The notes: generated from the letters alone by a model not told the origin. Counted from the stretch's first letter, positions 9,182 to 19,134 are shown. The stretch: DNA of 64,000 nt from Leishmania donovani (GCF_000227135.1 NC_018229.1:1-64000), one strand, 5' to 3'. Program-made: numbers and translations.

Positions 9182-11049
9182 AAATGAGGCAGTGATGCAG
9201 CAAGCCTGTACTCCCCAAGCGCGGATACCGCAAACGTGGTGCCACGCACGAAGACAAAGAACGGCGAGGTGAGAGCTCAGGCTCTAGCGAGACAGTCGTC
9301 TGCCTCTCTGCCAGTGCGGGAGGGGTGGGCATACACGCTCTCGCTCACGCGGCAGGAGACCCATGGGCAAGGATACACGGCTAACTGGCAGTGGCGGCCT
9401 GTGGCCAGGAGAAGGTACCACGGAGCCCGTGAATGGGTTCTTCCATAGGCAGCACGCACCCGCAGTGCTACTACGATATGAACAGAAGCTCGATGAAAAG
9501 TATCGTTACAAAGACGGGCAGGCGTAGCTGCTGGCCAGCGTGGCAGGCGCACGTAATATTGATTCTGCTCATTCGAGGGAATGCGAGAAAAGTGCGCACA
9601 GTCGGCCTCCACACCACGCGCGCGCTCCCAGGGGGAGCGTGAAGGGAAGAGGATGCACCACAAACACGAAAGCCAGCGCGCAAAAAGCATTGCCGGTCTC
9701 ACGGAGTAAACCGGAGGAGGGGAGGGGAGGGGAGAGGTGGGGGGGGGGAGCATGGACACGTTGTCACATGAGCGGAGATGAGTTCAGCGCAACATAAAAA
9801 AAATCTTGAAGAAAGTGGTTGCGGCTTCGTGCCTACACGGTGACCGCAACGACCAGCGATGAAAGGCCCGCGTCCGAGCAGATGTGCAAGCTGTAAGAGA
9901 GCGCGCATGCGCTATGGCGAGTACGAAGGAAGGTAAAAAGAATCAACAACGATGAGAATCACAGATCGTCATCCATGAAGTCCCGATGCCAGCATGCCTT
10001 ACAGCGCTATGGGCGAGATACGTTCCACGGAAGCAGACGGCACGCTCACAGAATCGTGAGAGAATAGCTTCACTCCATGCATCGGAGCGACTTCAGGGCT
10101 TCCCCCAGGGCACGGGGAGGAGATGGCGACAACGCACTGCACAGATGCATCATCGAACGCGTGTATAAGCTCGTGGAGCAACGGAGCATCGAGGAGACAG
10201 AGAGCGTGCATAGGTGAGAATAGAAGAAGAGTACGGTGAGGGGTGCATAGTTTGAACGGGGACGCTACACATCACACATCAGCACGGGTGCAACGGAGGA
10301 AGTGGCGTTGCATGTCGTCGTTCTCCACCAGCGCATCCTCTCTCTCTCTACTTCTGTGAGAGGAGAAGAGGCTACATCTGGCTTGGTAGATGGTGTTGCC
10401 TCGCTAGTGATCGAGTGACCGAGGGCGGTGAGGTTGTTAGGACCTTGGCTGCTCGGCTCGATTCGAGCATGCGATGCGCTGTCGCGTGTCGCGTATCTGT
10501 ATGCGCAAGTGGTGCGCGAAGAGAACGATCGACACAAGACGAGAGTCAGATGTGGGAGGGTGAGGGAATCGCGCAGACGCCCCAAGGCCGATAATGACCC
10601 TCGGGGAGGAGGTGGACGTGGGAGGTTGCACGCTGGCAAGACATGGTGGTGAGGAGGGTGGCTTGATACCGCAAAATGGGATTCGATCAGAAGGCTGCCA
10701 CCATGGTTGAAACCAAGAGTGGCAGTACTGGTCCACCTCCGGCGAGTCCGCAGTCCATTTCGTGAGAACGACACCTACCGTCATCCGCGGGTGACGGTCA
10801 CCGGGGAACTGCGTATTGAGCGGACGGGGCGAAGCGCCTTCGTGTGCTCGGTCTGTCTCACCGGTTTCCGGGATCTCAAAACGTTCGCAGTTCCCATTAG
10901 ACGTGGTTAGCTTACGCACGCCCACAGCACAGGCGAGAGAGGCAACGGATGCCGTTAGAGGCCGCAAAGAAGGGGAGCCACAATGTTGGCAACGTGTCTT
11001 CGCTTCTTCACGGAAGCGCGGCGCCGCCTTCAGGCTCCATGAAGGTGCA

Positions 11050-11052
<3 letters not shown>

Positions 11053-11085
<33 letters not shown>
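11053..11085. repeat. (GT)n microsatellite
   Basis: About 16 uninterrupted GT units in non-coding sequence just beyond the stop of the gene at 11201. Confidence 0.95.
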
Positions 11086-11086
<1 letters not shown>

Positions 11087-11200
11087 CAGACAAGCGGCAC
11101 TCTGCCAACACCGGTGTCGCTGCCACGAATGCACACCGCACACTCTTGGGCGGGCGGAGAAGGAGGGAGAGACTGCGGGACGTCTCTCTGGCGACCCCTT

Positions 11201-14200
11201 CTACGTGTTGTAGACGACGGAGGAGGGGCCCCGGACGAGCATCGTCTCCACACCAGATCGCTTGGCTTTCCCGGAAAACACATCAGGCGAGGAGGCGTTC
11301 CTCGGCTCACCAGATGACGCCGAGGGCGTGTCGAGCTCCGCGTCCTGCTCCGCGGCGTCTGCCTTCTCCTCTGCGACGAAGGCGGCAGAGACGGACTGTT
11401 GAAGTACCCGTACCACACTCACTCGGAAGACGGAGTGCAAAGGCAAGGCACGGTTGTCTTCAACGGAGTCGACCCAGCGCTGCAGCCAGTACTTCACGAC
11501 TCTCGTGCGTCTTTGCCGTGCACCGCCATGTGCTGCTGCCTGCTCGTTGGCCCACGTGTGTGCCGGGCAGCCGACAGCAGGAGGCACCGCCACCCCGAGG
11601 GTCTCCGACAAGGACGCCGTCTTCATGCGCAGGGCGCATGATGGGGAGGCGGAATCTTGCATGAGCCACCACTCCACCTCCGCCAAGGGTGTCAGCACAC
11701 AGAGCGCGGCACGGTCAGCGGCGACTCCTCCGGGAGTGCATGTCGACGCTGACGTCGAGGCCGAGGGCTGCAGCTGCTTTGGCCCACGCATCGGCCTGGC
11801 ATTGGCCCACGCATCGGCCAGGTGTTCTTGAGAAGTCATCCTCGCGCACCTCAACTGCAGGTCGCGTAGCATCGCCCAGTCTTGGTAACGGAGACATGGC
11901 GTCGCCGCCGTGGCATCTGCGTTGGGAGCCTGAAGCAGCGAAGACACGCCCTCCAGAAACCGCTTCTGCTCCTCCAGCTGCCAGTCGGCCTGCACCTGCC
12001 GCCACTGCAGAGATTCAGGTAGGCAGTAGAGCGTGCAGCAGTTCTTTGAAGCATCGTCATCGACAGAGCCGATGGGGCGAACCGACGTTGGAAGGTCCCC
12101 CGCAGCAGCCTGCAGCACCTCTTCCACGGCCGCTAGAAGGGAGCTCGCAGGCACGGCAGGGAAGGAGTCGCTGCCCACCTGCGAGTCGGCTCTAGCTGCT
12201 CTGTGAAGTTCAAGAGCAAGCTCTTGAAGAACACCGACCATAACGGGAGGCAGAGCGCTGGCCCAAGAAGTGGCGCGCGGCTGATGCTCCACCGCCGACG
12301 CCACCCACTGTCGAAACACCGCCGCTGCGGCTGGTGTGGCTAGCGCCTCGCGCACAGCACCACCGCCACAGCGCTGCTCGTGCACCCCTGCAAGCAATGT
12401 CAAGAGGCGCAGGAAAAGCGTACGGTTGGCATAGTAGGCAGCGGTGCGGCCTGTGACGTGGTGTTGAGCGGCCACCTTTAGCTCGAGAAGATCAAAGAAA
12501 GCAAACACAGTCGATGAGGCGGAGCACACCAGCTCCGTGCTCGCAACCAAAGCATGCGCGGCAGCAGCGTGCACCGTGTCTGCCGTGACGGGGAGCTTCG
12601 TGTGCATGTAGCTCACGAGCCGCTGCAGGGCCAGCGCCGCAGTAGGCGTGCTGAGCAGCACCGCCGCCACGTTGCGCTCCTCTGCAGCAATCGCACGTGA
12701 CGAAGGCTCGCATAGCTTGTTGAAGAGCGTCACAGCGCGGTTCGGCACCCTCGCGGCGCTGCACACGCGCAGGCAGCTCGCGAGCACGTCCGGATGCTCT
12801 GTGACGTCGATGGTGGAGTGAACGAGAGTGCGGCGGTGAACATCCTCGAGGAAGTCCAGATACGTTTGTGTCTTGAGTGGAACACGGGAAAGTGCGTTGA
12901 GGACGGCGCAGAGGGCCACACGGGTGTCGTCCACGCTGTCCGCGTTATACCCCGCGCCTGCCTCCTCCACCAGGCGCAGGTACAGCTGCAAGACAACATC
13001 AAAATGGTCGGCGTTGGCGTCAACGGCGCCGGCGAGCGCGCACACCAGGCGCATTGCGCATCTCGGTTGCTGCATGAAGGACGACAGCCAGCTGTGACTG
13101 GCTCTGGCAGATGGCGGCGAAGCAGGCACCTCTTCGTTGTCCCTGTCCTCGCCGCTCGCTGCGGCGAGCCTCGCCATGGCGAGACCTCGATGAATAAGAT
13201 ACGAGTACGCCAACGCAAAACCGCCACTAGTTGGAAAGTAGGTACAAGACGCCAAGAGACCTGCATGAGTGCGCGCTGCGGCGGCAGCGATCATCGCGCT
13301 CTCGTACAGCGTACCAGCCTCGGTAGCATACCATGCCGTGAACGCCCCCTCCTCTGTCAGTGCATCGATGGTCCTACTCTGGCCAGAGGCACCGCTGGTG
13401 GCGCTGTCCACGCCGCGGATGAAAACGGCCATCAGCGCCCGCGCCACGTCCTCCGCCTGGCAGACCGCACACAGCCGCATGCCCGCCTCCAGTACCCGCC
13501 GCTCCAGCGGCGAGAACAAGACATGCGAAAGTGACGACTCTCCCTCGCTGCTTTCCATGACGGAGCTTGCTTGCATGGAGTAGTGTAGCAGCCACGGAGC
13601 ACAGCAGCACAACACCACCGCGCGGGATTCCTGCACCGTCTGCGTCCACATCTCGCTCAGAGCATACACAGGTGTCCTGTCAGTGTCATGCGAGATCTCT
13701 TCCGTGGAGACGGCAACGTCTCCGCAAACGCCGCGATTAATGTAGCGGCGGCGACGGTGCACCCGCTGCAGCTCGTGGGAAAGTAGAAGCTCACGGACCG
13801 ACGCGGGCAGTGACGCTGCCCACTCCATTGTTGGTGCACGCAAGGGTTCGTCAGCCGACTCGTCCTCTGAAGCGCCCGATCGTGTGCGTGTCACCGCTTG
13901 CGCAGCGCTAAACGGCCTCCAGAGGTGCCGCACAATCACAAAGCTGGGCACCTGCGCCCGGATACCCGTCTGGCACACGCGCAGCACCCACGACGAAGTC
14001 GCCATCCACGATATGAAATCCACCGCTGCATCGTCGCTATCGGTGGAGGCGCCCGGGCTTTCCTTGATGTCTGTGGTTTTGGCAGCGGTTTGGTACTCTG
14101 CCCGCTCGAAAACGCCAAGCTCGCGCATGAGGGCTTCGCTGGAGGCGGCGGCAGACGCCTGACGCGCAATTGGCGGCGCCATCAAAGCCAGTGCCTCGTC

Positions 14201-14497
14201 GCCGTCGAAATCAATCTGAGCCGCGCTACACGCGAAGGCTCGCCCTGCAGTTGCTGTGCTCATGGTGGGTCTAGCGTCATGCTGGGCCGATGATCCCCGT
14301 TCATAAAAAGATTTGTTTAGTTGCCGACAAGCAGCGATGAAATGCCTCCACGCGGCTTCTCGCTGCGGCTGCGGCTGTGGCTGGGCTGTTGGTGCGGTAG
14401 ATGCTGTGCAATGTGGGATGGAGAGACTGCACAACAACACCGCGGCAACGTCTAGGGCGCGGAGTGGTGCGCCTGTTAGGCAGAGGCAGCGGCGCAT
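11201..14497 (-). CDS. Large helical protein of unknown function, possibly PPR/TPR-like
   Basis: 1,098 residues from the ATG at 14495-14497. A strong pyrimidine tract and ctttacag acceptor lie at 14611-14660, and this is the first ATG after that AG. An in-frame ATG at 14263 would give 1,020 residues. The first ~35 residues (MRRCLCLTGAPLRALDVAAV onwards) are Arg-containing, hydrophobic and nearly free of acidic residues, which could suit an organelle-targeting or signal sequence. The middle (about 430-850) is rich in paired amphipathic helices such as FDVVLQLYLRLVEEAG, RVALCAVLNALSRV and RVPNRAVTLFNKLCE. These are reminiscent of the pentatricopeptide-like proteins common in kinetoplastid mitochondria, but I see no strict 35-residue period. 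No catalytic motif was recognised. Confidence 0.78.
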   Translation of the reverse strand: MRRCLCLTGAPLRALDVAAVLLCSLSIPHCTASTAPTAQPQPQPQREAAWRHFIAACRQLNKSFYERGSSAQHDARPTMSTATAGRAFACSAAQIDFDGDEALALMAPPIARQASAAASSEALMRELGVFERAEYQTAAKTTDIKESPGASTDSDDAAVDFISWMATSSWVLRVCQTGIRAQVPSFVIVRHLWRPFSAAQAVTRTRSGASEDESADEPLRAPTMEWAASLPASVRELLLSHELQRVHRRRRYINRGVCGDVAVSTEEISHDTDRTPVYALSEMWTQTVQESRAVVLCCCAPWLLHYSMQASSVMESSEGESSLSHVLFSPLERRVLEAGMRLCAVCQAEDVARALMAVFIRGVDSATSGASGQSRTIDALTEEGAFTAWYATEAGTLYESAMIAAAAARTHAGLLASCTYFPTSGGFALAYSYLIHRGLAMARLAAASGEDRDNEEVPASPPSARASHSWLSSFMQQPRCAMRLVCALAGAVDANADHFDVVLQLYLRLVEEAGAGYNADSVDDTRVALCAVLNALSRVPLKTQTYLDFLEDVHRRTLVHSTIDVTEHPDVLASCLRVCSAARVPNRAVTLFNKLCEPSSRAIAAEERNVAAVLLSTPTAALALQRLVSYMHTKLPVTADTVHAAAAHALVASTELVCSASSTVFAFFDLLELKVAAQHHVTGRTAAYYANRTLFLRLLTLLAGVHEQRCGGGAVREALATPAAAAVFRQWVASAVEHQPRATSWASALPPVMVGVLQELALELHRAARADSQVGSDSFPAVPASSLLAAVEEVLQAAAGDLPTSVRPIGSVDDDASKNCCTLYCLPESLQWRQVQADWQLEEQKRFLEGVSSLLQAPNADATAATPCLRYQDWAMLRDLQLRCARMTSQEHLADAWANARPMRGPKQLQPSASTSASTCTPGGVAADRAALCVLTPLAEVEWWLMQDSASPSCALRMKTASLSETLGVAVPPAVGCPAHTWANEQAAAHGGARQRRTRVVKYWLQRWVDSVEDNRALPLHSVFRVSVVRVLQQSVSAAFVAEEKADAAEQDAELDTPSASSGEPRNASSPDVFSGKAKRSGVETMLVRGPSSVVYNT

Positions 14498-14610
14498 GCC
14501 TTCGGTGTGTTTGTGCAGGCCAGCGCTGCCGCTTTCCGCCCACAGCGAATCCCCCTCCGTCAAGCCCGCTTGTTGTTACCGTTATGTCCTCCGGGTAGCG
14601 CTGCACCGCC

Positions 14611-14660
14611 CTGTAAAGCGAGCGGGGCACAGCCGGCACAGAGAAAAAGAGAGAGGCACA
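14611..14660 (-). promoter_or_regulatory. Predicted spliced-leader trans-splice acceptor
   Basis: On the minus strand, cctctctctttttctctgtg and further pyrimidines run into ctttacag (AG at 14611-14612). The next ATG downstream is the chosen start at 14497. Confidence 0.65.
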
Positions 14661-15224
14661 GGTGGGCGTGGTGGTGGCGACCGTCAACTGAGTGCCATGA
14701 GTCCTCCCGCTCACGCAACAGCCGATGAAGGAAAAAAAAAATGTGTGCGAGCGCGAGGAGGGAGGGAGAGACGTGACATGAAAGCACATCAAAGAGTGCA
14801 TCAAACGCATCCGTGAGCGGAGGGCGCGGTTGGGCCACCGTGGAAAAGCCGACCAACAAGACTCACGTGATCCGCAGCGGACGGCCATCCCCTTCAGGCA
14901 ACCGCTCCACAAACTACCAAGCACTGCGCGCATCCTGCGCACGCCGCGATCTCCTGCACTAGCGGTAAAGCAGCACGAGCACGAATTGCTGAGTAGGGGA
15001 AGAGATGCGGAGATGTACCTCAGGCGAAAGCCGCTGGCGCTGACGACGCCTGTCGCTGTCCCCAACTTTGGCGCAGGCCCTTCCGCCTCTTCCCGCCTCC
15101 TCGTTGGCGCGCACAAGCTCTCAGGTGCCTCGTTCGCCTTCATGCGCGGCACTGAGGGTTTGAAAAACCTGCTGAACTCCCCCGGTTTCCTTTTCCGTTC
15201 TACCTCACCTCATGGCGAGGACGA

Positions 15225-15712
15225 GACACACATACGCCTCAGGGCGCGGTATCGCAGGGCCCAGTGCACTCCCCCACCCCCTCCTATCCCACGCCCATGC
15301 CGAACCGCCTCTCGTCATGATGGGGCCCGGCGCCTGCGACGTGGCGAGGATAACGCGATCCATCGCAGCAGATGCCGGCGGTGAGCACGCTTGCGCCATC
15401 CATATGATGGGCAACGCGCCAGCGCGGCCCACACCCGCGGCCCTCGCACGGCCCACTCGTGCGGGGTGCCTGAGCCCCCGCGATGGGGCGGGGCGGGATG
15501 CGCCAGGGGTGGTGGCCGGCATGATTGGGGAGCGGGTGTGAGGCCGCCCAGCGGAGCGGCTAGGTGGATGTGTGTGGGCAGCGTTTTGGGGGCGGAGGCG
15601 GTGCTCCGCCGACGGCGTCGGGTGCGGGGAGGGGGGGAGGGGCGAGCGGCGTGTGGACCTCGTGTTGTGGGGCGGAGCGAAAACGGGCTAAACGTGCTTG
15701 AGCAACGAATGT
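15225..15712 (+). repeat. SIDER-like interspersed repeat, longest copy
   Basis: About 490 bases of GC-rich sequence. Its left end (cctcagggcgcggtatcg) recurs at 4411. Its right ~70 bases (from gagcggcgtgtggacctcg to gcttgagcaacgaatg) recur inverted at 20333-20402 with only a few differences. Length, GC content, dispersion and location in a probable 3' UTR fit the short degenerate retroposons (SIDERs) of Leishmania, which can affect mRNA stability. The family name is from memory and unverified. Strand is arbitrary; the host transcript reads the minus strand. Confidence 0.6.
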
Positions 15713-15780
15713 AAGGATACCACCTTTCTCACCGCCTGTATCTCGCACAGGCAGCGGCGTTGTACACACAGTGCGCGGCA

Positions 15781-16725
15781 TCACTCACGCGGCGTGGCAC
15801 CCTCTGCTTCAGCCATGATGCACGCGGCGGTGGAGACATACCGCGTCCCTAACGCAGCGGACTGCGTGACGTGGCACAGGGGGGTATCGCAGGCGCTGCA
15901 GACAGCGAGCACCAAAACTGGATCAGCGCGATGGTTCTCGTCCCGCAGGCACGTCTCCCTCCACGTCCGTGTCTCTTGCAGGCTGATAGTGTTCCCTCGC
16001 TTACGCACAAGGTCTCCTTCGACAGAGAGCCCGCGTTGAGCGACGCTGTTGGGCGGCACAGCAATGTCAAGTGTCCGTTGTGGCCTAGTGAGACCGGCGG
16101 AGATGTGGCTGACGGGCCTGTCGCGTGGTGTGTCGCTGAGTCGCGCAATGACAGACCTCTGCAGTACCGTACTAAGCCGAAGAGCAGACGGTGTTAAGGG
16201 GGCCAAGAACGTCGGCCAGCCGCTAGCGTGCCAGCCTACACGACTCGTGTCGGCAAAACGGTCACTGTGGAAAACAAGTGCACGACAGCGGCGGCACACG
16301 TAAGCGCAAGGGCCAGGCGAGAGCTCCTCCTCACCCGTGACACGGGTGAAGGGTGGGTCTAGTGTAAAGCTGGTTGGTGGGGGCGCATCAGCCGGACCCC
16401 TCATGGTGTCCGAGCGTTGTGGAGACTCACCTAGTTGTGCGTCCTTGGCTTTGTGCGCAGCAGCAGATGATATATCACTTGGCACGAAAGATGTGCGCAC
16501 AGGAGAGTGCCGTGGATGCGTTCCCCACAGGCCACCGCCGCTGGTGGCCTTGCATCGGGAGGAATCGAGCGAAATCCTAGATGAGGTGGCTAGCGGCCGC
16601 CTTGTCCAGCTCGGCTGGAGAGGCAGCCATCTGCGAACAGCGTTCCGAGTCGTCCGGAGCATACCACTGCCGCATGCGCCACTGTGCCCTAACCGGAGGG
16701 TCATCTGTCCGTATGGGGGCGGCAT
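15781..16725 (-). CDS. Methionine sulfoxide reductase B-fold protein lacking the usual catalytic Cys
   Basis: 314 residues from the ATG at 16723-16725, which lies 14 bases after the AG (16740-16741) ending a polypyrimidine tract. A downstream ATG at 16660-16662 would begin an Arg-rich, acid-poor N-terminus typical of mitochondrial import (MLRTTRNAVRRWLPLQPSWT). MsrB landmarks: FTRVTGEEELSPGPCAYVCRRC with zinc cysteines at 144 and 147; GWPTF at 169-173, matching family GWPSF; the second zinc pair CSAC at 276 and 279; LCHVTQ, matching LGHVF; and GTRYVSTAACI at about 293-303, matching GxRYCxNSAAL. The catalytic Cys of the RYC motif is Val here, so reduction of methionine-R-sulfoxide by the usual mechanism is doubtful; a nearby Cys (RYVSTAAC) could in principle substitute. 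About 100 extra residues lie between the two zinc pairs. The structural zinc site appears intact. Confidence 0.72.
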   Translation of the reverse strand: MPPPYGQMTLRLGHSGACGSGMLRTTRNAVRRWLPLQPSWTRRPLATSSRISLDSSRCKATSGGGLWGTHPRHSPVRTSFVPSDISSAAAHKAKDAQLGESPQRSDTMRGPADAPPPTSFTLDPPFTRVTGEEELSPGPCAYVCRRCRALVFHSDRFADTSRVGWHASGWPTFLAPLTPSALRLSTVLQRSVIARLSDTPRDRPVSHISAGLTRPQRTLDIAVPPNSVAQRGLSVEGDLVRKRGNTISLQETRTWRETCLRDENHRADPVLVLAVCSACDTPLCHVTQSAALGTRYVSTAACIMAEAEGATPRE

Positions 16726-17097
16726 CCTTGCCACGCGTTCTCCGAGTACGTGGAGGAAGGAAGGTGGAGAGAGAGGCATGAAGAGCACGGATGAAGGGTT
16801 GTCAACAAGGCAGAAGAGTGCTCAGGAAAGCCAGGGCCTCGACGGTGGGTACACTGCCCCACGTCCCACCGATCCGCTTATTAGAATAGGCCTACTGTAG
16901 AAGCCGTGGTGGCGACGCGGATCATAGCGAGAGAGGGCGTGTGCGGGGGATGGGAAGGTCAGACGACATGAGGATACGCCATCGCTGGGGCCCCCACTTG
17001 CTGTTGGTCTGCCCTGATGTCCCGCCGCTGCGAAAGGTGCGCTGGCGCTTCATCGTGGCCCGCTCGACCGCCCTACGGCAGCGGATGACAGCAGGGA

Positions 17098-17186
17098 GGG
17101 GGGCTCTGAGCCCCCCACGATATGTGCGAGTTCTCTTCGCTTTTCGTCTTCGAATGGTGGGCACTCGTCGACTGACGAGTGCCCAC
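17098..17186. other. Pair of perfect inverted repeats, possible structured RNA element
   Basis: Hairpin 1: ggggggct / ctg / agcccccc (17098-17116). Hairpin 2: gtgggcactcgtc / gact / gacgagtgcccac (17157-17186), a 13-bp stem with a 4-base loop. They lie 40 bases apart between two minus-strand genes, in the probable 3' UTR of the SRP14-like transcript. Function unknown. Confidence 0.6.
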
Positions 17187-17825
17187 GCCAATGTGCGCAT
17201 CTCCGCAACGGGCAAGCCGGTGTGTGTGGGGAGGGGGGGCACGGCTGGAAGAGAATAATACCAATTAAAACGAAGCATAGGCGCCATGCACACCTACACC
17301 GACCCGCGAATGGCGGCCGCGCCGTGCCGCGGCAGCCCGGCGCCAACACCGTTTTTCACCCGCCATACGAGTTAGTTACCAATACCAATATAACGAGAAT
17401 AACATGCGAAGAGACAGAACACAAAACGCCTATGGGCTTCATTGGGCGCCGCCCCCCACCACCACCACACACAAACTCCGTACAAACGCGATCTGCTACG
17501 CCGCTGGCCGAGCGCACGCGGACGGTCAAAACAGAAGACACAACGCAGGGCAGCACGGCTGCCACAGATGAGGGAGCAGCACGACAAGGCGGCCCAGCCG
17601 CCGTACAACATCAGTGAACACAGGAGGCGTGCGTGTGTGTGCGTGTGTATGTCGGGGATGGAAGAAAACAGGCCGCATGAGCCGGCAGCTGGAGCTACAT
17701 TGCCTGCAGACACCCCCGCGTGGCAAGAACGACTAAAGACGCCTCTTCCAATAAGAAAAGCGCCGATGGAAGAGAGGAGCAAAGACGAACGCACCGACCA
17801 GCCGTCAGGCTCGCTATCCGGGACC

Positions 17826-17826
17826 T

Positions 17827-17851
<25 letters not shown>
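17826..17851. repeat. (CA)n microsatellite
   Basis: About 13 CA units downstream of the SRP14-like stop. Confidence 0.95.
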
Positions 17852-17858
<7 letters not shown>

Positions 17859-18044
17859 TGCACATGCGAAAAGGGGGAGTGAAAAGAGATGTACCAGCAG
17901 AGTGTGCCCAATCCGCGACATCGCTTGGTGAGGGGAAAGAGGTGGGTTGGGGGCCTAAATGCCAACCTCACAGGTCCATCGTGAAAGCTGCGCAGGCGCG
18001 GCCTCCCAAACGGAACGACGGCCGCCTCTGCATCTGCACACAGC

Positions 18045-19109
18045 TCAGCGCCTCCTCTTCTTTTTGCCGTTGTTTGAGTTGTTGGCAGCCACGCCAGACT
18101 GCGGCGTCGTTTGATGGTTTCCTTTTCCAGTATTCGTGCTGGTGGCCGCCTCCCCCTCGTCAGCCGCACCGCCGCGCGGCAGACGCGACGCGCTGAGCTC
18201 CTTCCGCAGTACCTGTCCGAAGTTGGACTTAAAATAGTTCACAGACTTGGCAGTGCTCAGAATGCACGTGTGCTTGTCTCGCTGGCTGTCACGAATGCGC
18301 ACCAAGCACTTGGTGGGCACAATATCGCCCGCCTTCGTCATCGGCTCCGCCGTAGCAAAGTGGTAGAGGTTTTCACGGGCCTGTTGTTGCTCCTTGAAGT
18401 AGTCCTCCGCCGTCCCGGAGGGCGTGGCACTTGTGCAATAGCGGAAAAGAATGGCCGCCTCACGTGTGCAGATATCCTCCCATTCGCTTCGGGTCAGCGT
18501 GTACTCGGGTTGGCCATGTGCCACCCCGGTGACAACATCGTCCAAACCGCTGTTGCAGTGGCTCACGACGAGCTGATGGAGATGAGCGCCAGTTGTAGGA
18601 GGGCAAAGCATCCGCGACGCCAAGGCGTACTGCTCGGCGAGGTAGGCGTCACCGTCCTCCGTCGGTGTGCCGTCCTTGTTGAGGAGCTCCGCCTCTTGTA
18701 CCTGCTGCCACGCACTCTCGATATACGCCTCGGCCTCCTTGAGTGCTGCGGCACGCCGCTTTTCCGAGAGCAGAGCTCGCCCACTAGCACGAGTGTCGAC
18801 CTGCTCCGTCTGCACCGCAGTGGGCACACTCTTCGGGTTAAAGCCGCCCTTGAGCACGATCCAGACGGACCCCCCGCGTTGGCTGCGTCGCCGCGAGCCT
18901 CGACGTGTATCGGCCTTGGTCTTCTTGGGGGCCTTTACGCTTGCCGCGTTTGCAGCTGCTGTCGAGGCCGCGGCAGCCGCGGCAACGGCCTCGCGTCCGT
19001 TCCGCTGCTCCTTGTGGTCGGCCTTGATTATGTGGAACATTTTGCTAAGGTCCGACAGCAGCGCCTTCTCCTCAGCCAGCTTGCGGAACCCACCGGTTTT
19101 CGCCGGCAT
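18045..19109 (-). CDS. SRP14-like protein with large insertions (candidate signal recognition particle Alu-domain subunit)
   Basis: 354 residues from the ATG at 19107-19109. An AG (19135-19136) after a long polypyrimidine tract lies just upstream, so the frame beyond it is not translated. In the SRP14 order alpha-beta-beta-beta-alpha I see: LLSDLSKMFHIIK (about 17-29), like human FLTELTRLFQKC; an Ala/Lys/Arg-rich insert of ~50 residues; GGSVWIVLKG (79-88), like GSVYITLKK; an insert of ~180 residues; TKCLVRIRD (266-274), like NKCLLRATD; and CILSTAKSVNYFKSNFGQVL (282-301), like STVVSSKEVNKFQMAYSNLL. The tail ends KKKRRR, matching the basic SRP14 C-terminus. SRP14 pairs with SRP9 on the SRP RNA Alu domain to pause translation during ER targeting. 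The two inserts make it about three times human length. Assignment is by eye; the fold evidence is good, the function is inferred. Confidence 0.68.
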   Translation of the reverse strand: MPAKTGGFRKLAEEKALLSDLSKMFHIIKADHKEQRNGREAVAAAAAASTAAANAASVKAPKKTKADTRRGSRRRSQRGGSVWIVLKGGFNPKSVPTAVQTEQVDTRASGRALLSEKRRAAALKEAEAYIESAWQQVQEAELLNKDGTPTEDGDAYLAEQYALASRMLCPPTTGAHLHQLVVSHCNSGLDDVVTGVAHGQPEYTLTRSEWEDICTREAAILFRYCTSATPSGTAEDYFKEQQQARENLYHFATAEPMTKAGDIVPTKCLVRIRDSQRDKHTCILSTAKSVNYFKSNFGQVLRKELSASRLPRGGAADEGEAATSTNTGKGNHQTTPQSGVAANNSNNGKKKRRR

Positions 19110-19134
19110 TGCCACGAAGGACGGACAGGGTGTG

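Larger units (their letters stand above)
9100..11200. other. Intergenic region, 2.1 kb, no gene seen
   Basis: It holds an imperfect (GT)n/(CA)n tract at about 9131-9181, which precedes the probable splice site of the 397-residue gene. A G-rich block lies at ~9714-9750 and a (GT)n tract at 11053-11085. Probably mostly the 3' UTR of the gene ending at 11201. Confidence 0.6.
14498..15780. other. Intergenic region containing a splice acceptor and a SIDER-like repeat
   Basis: No gene seen. The right half is the probable 3' UTR of the MsrB-like gene and carries a full-looking repeat copy at 15225-15712. The left part holds the leader of the 1,098-residue gene. Confidence 0.6.
16726..18044. other. 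Intergenic region with two neighbouring hairpins
   Basis: No protein gene seen. It contains perfect hairpins at 17098-17116 and 17157-17186 and a (CA)n tract at 17826-17851. Confidence 0.6.
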
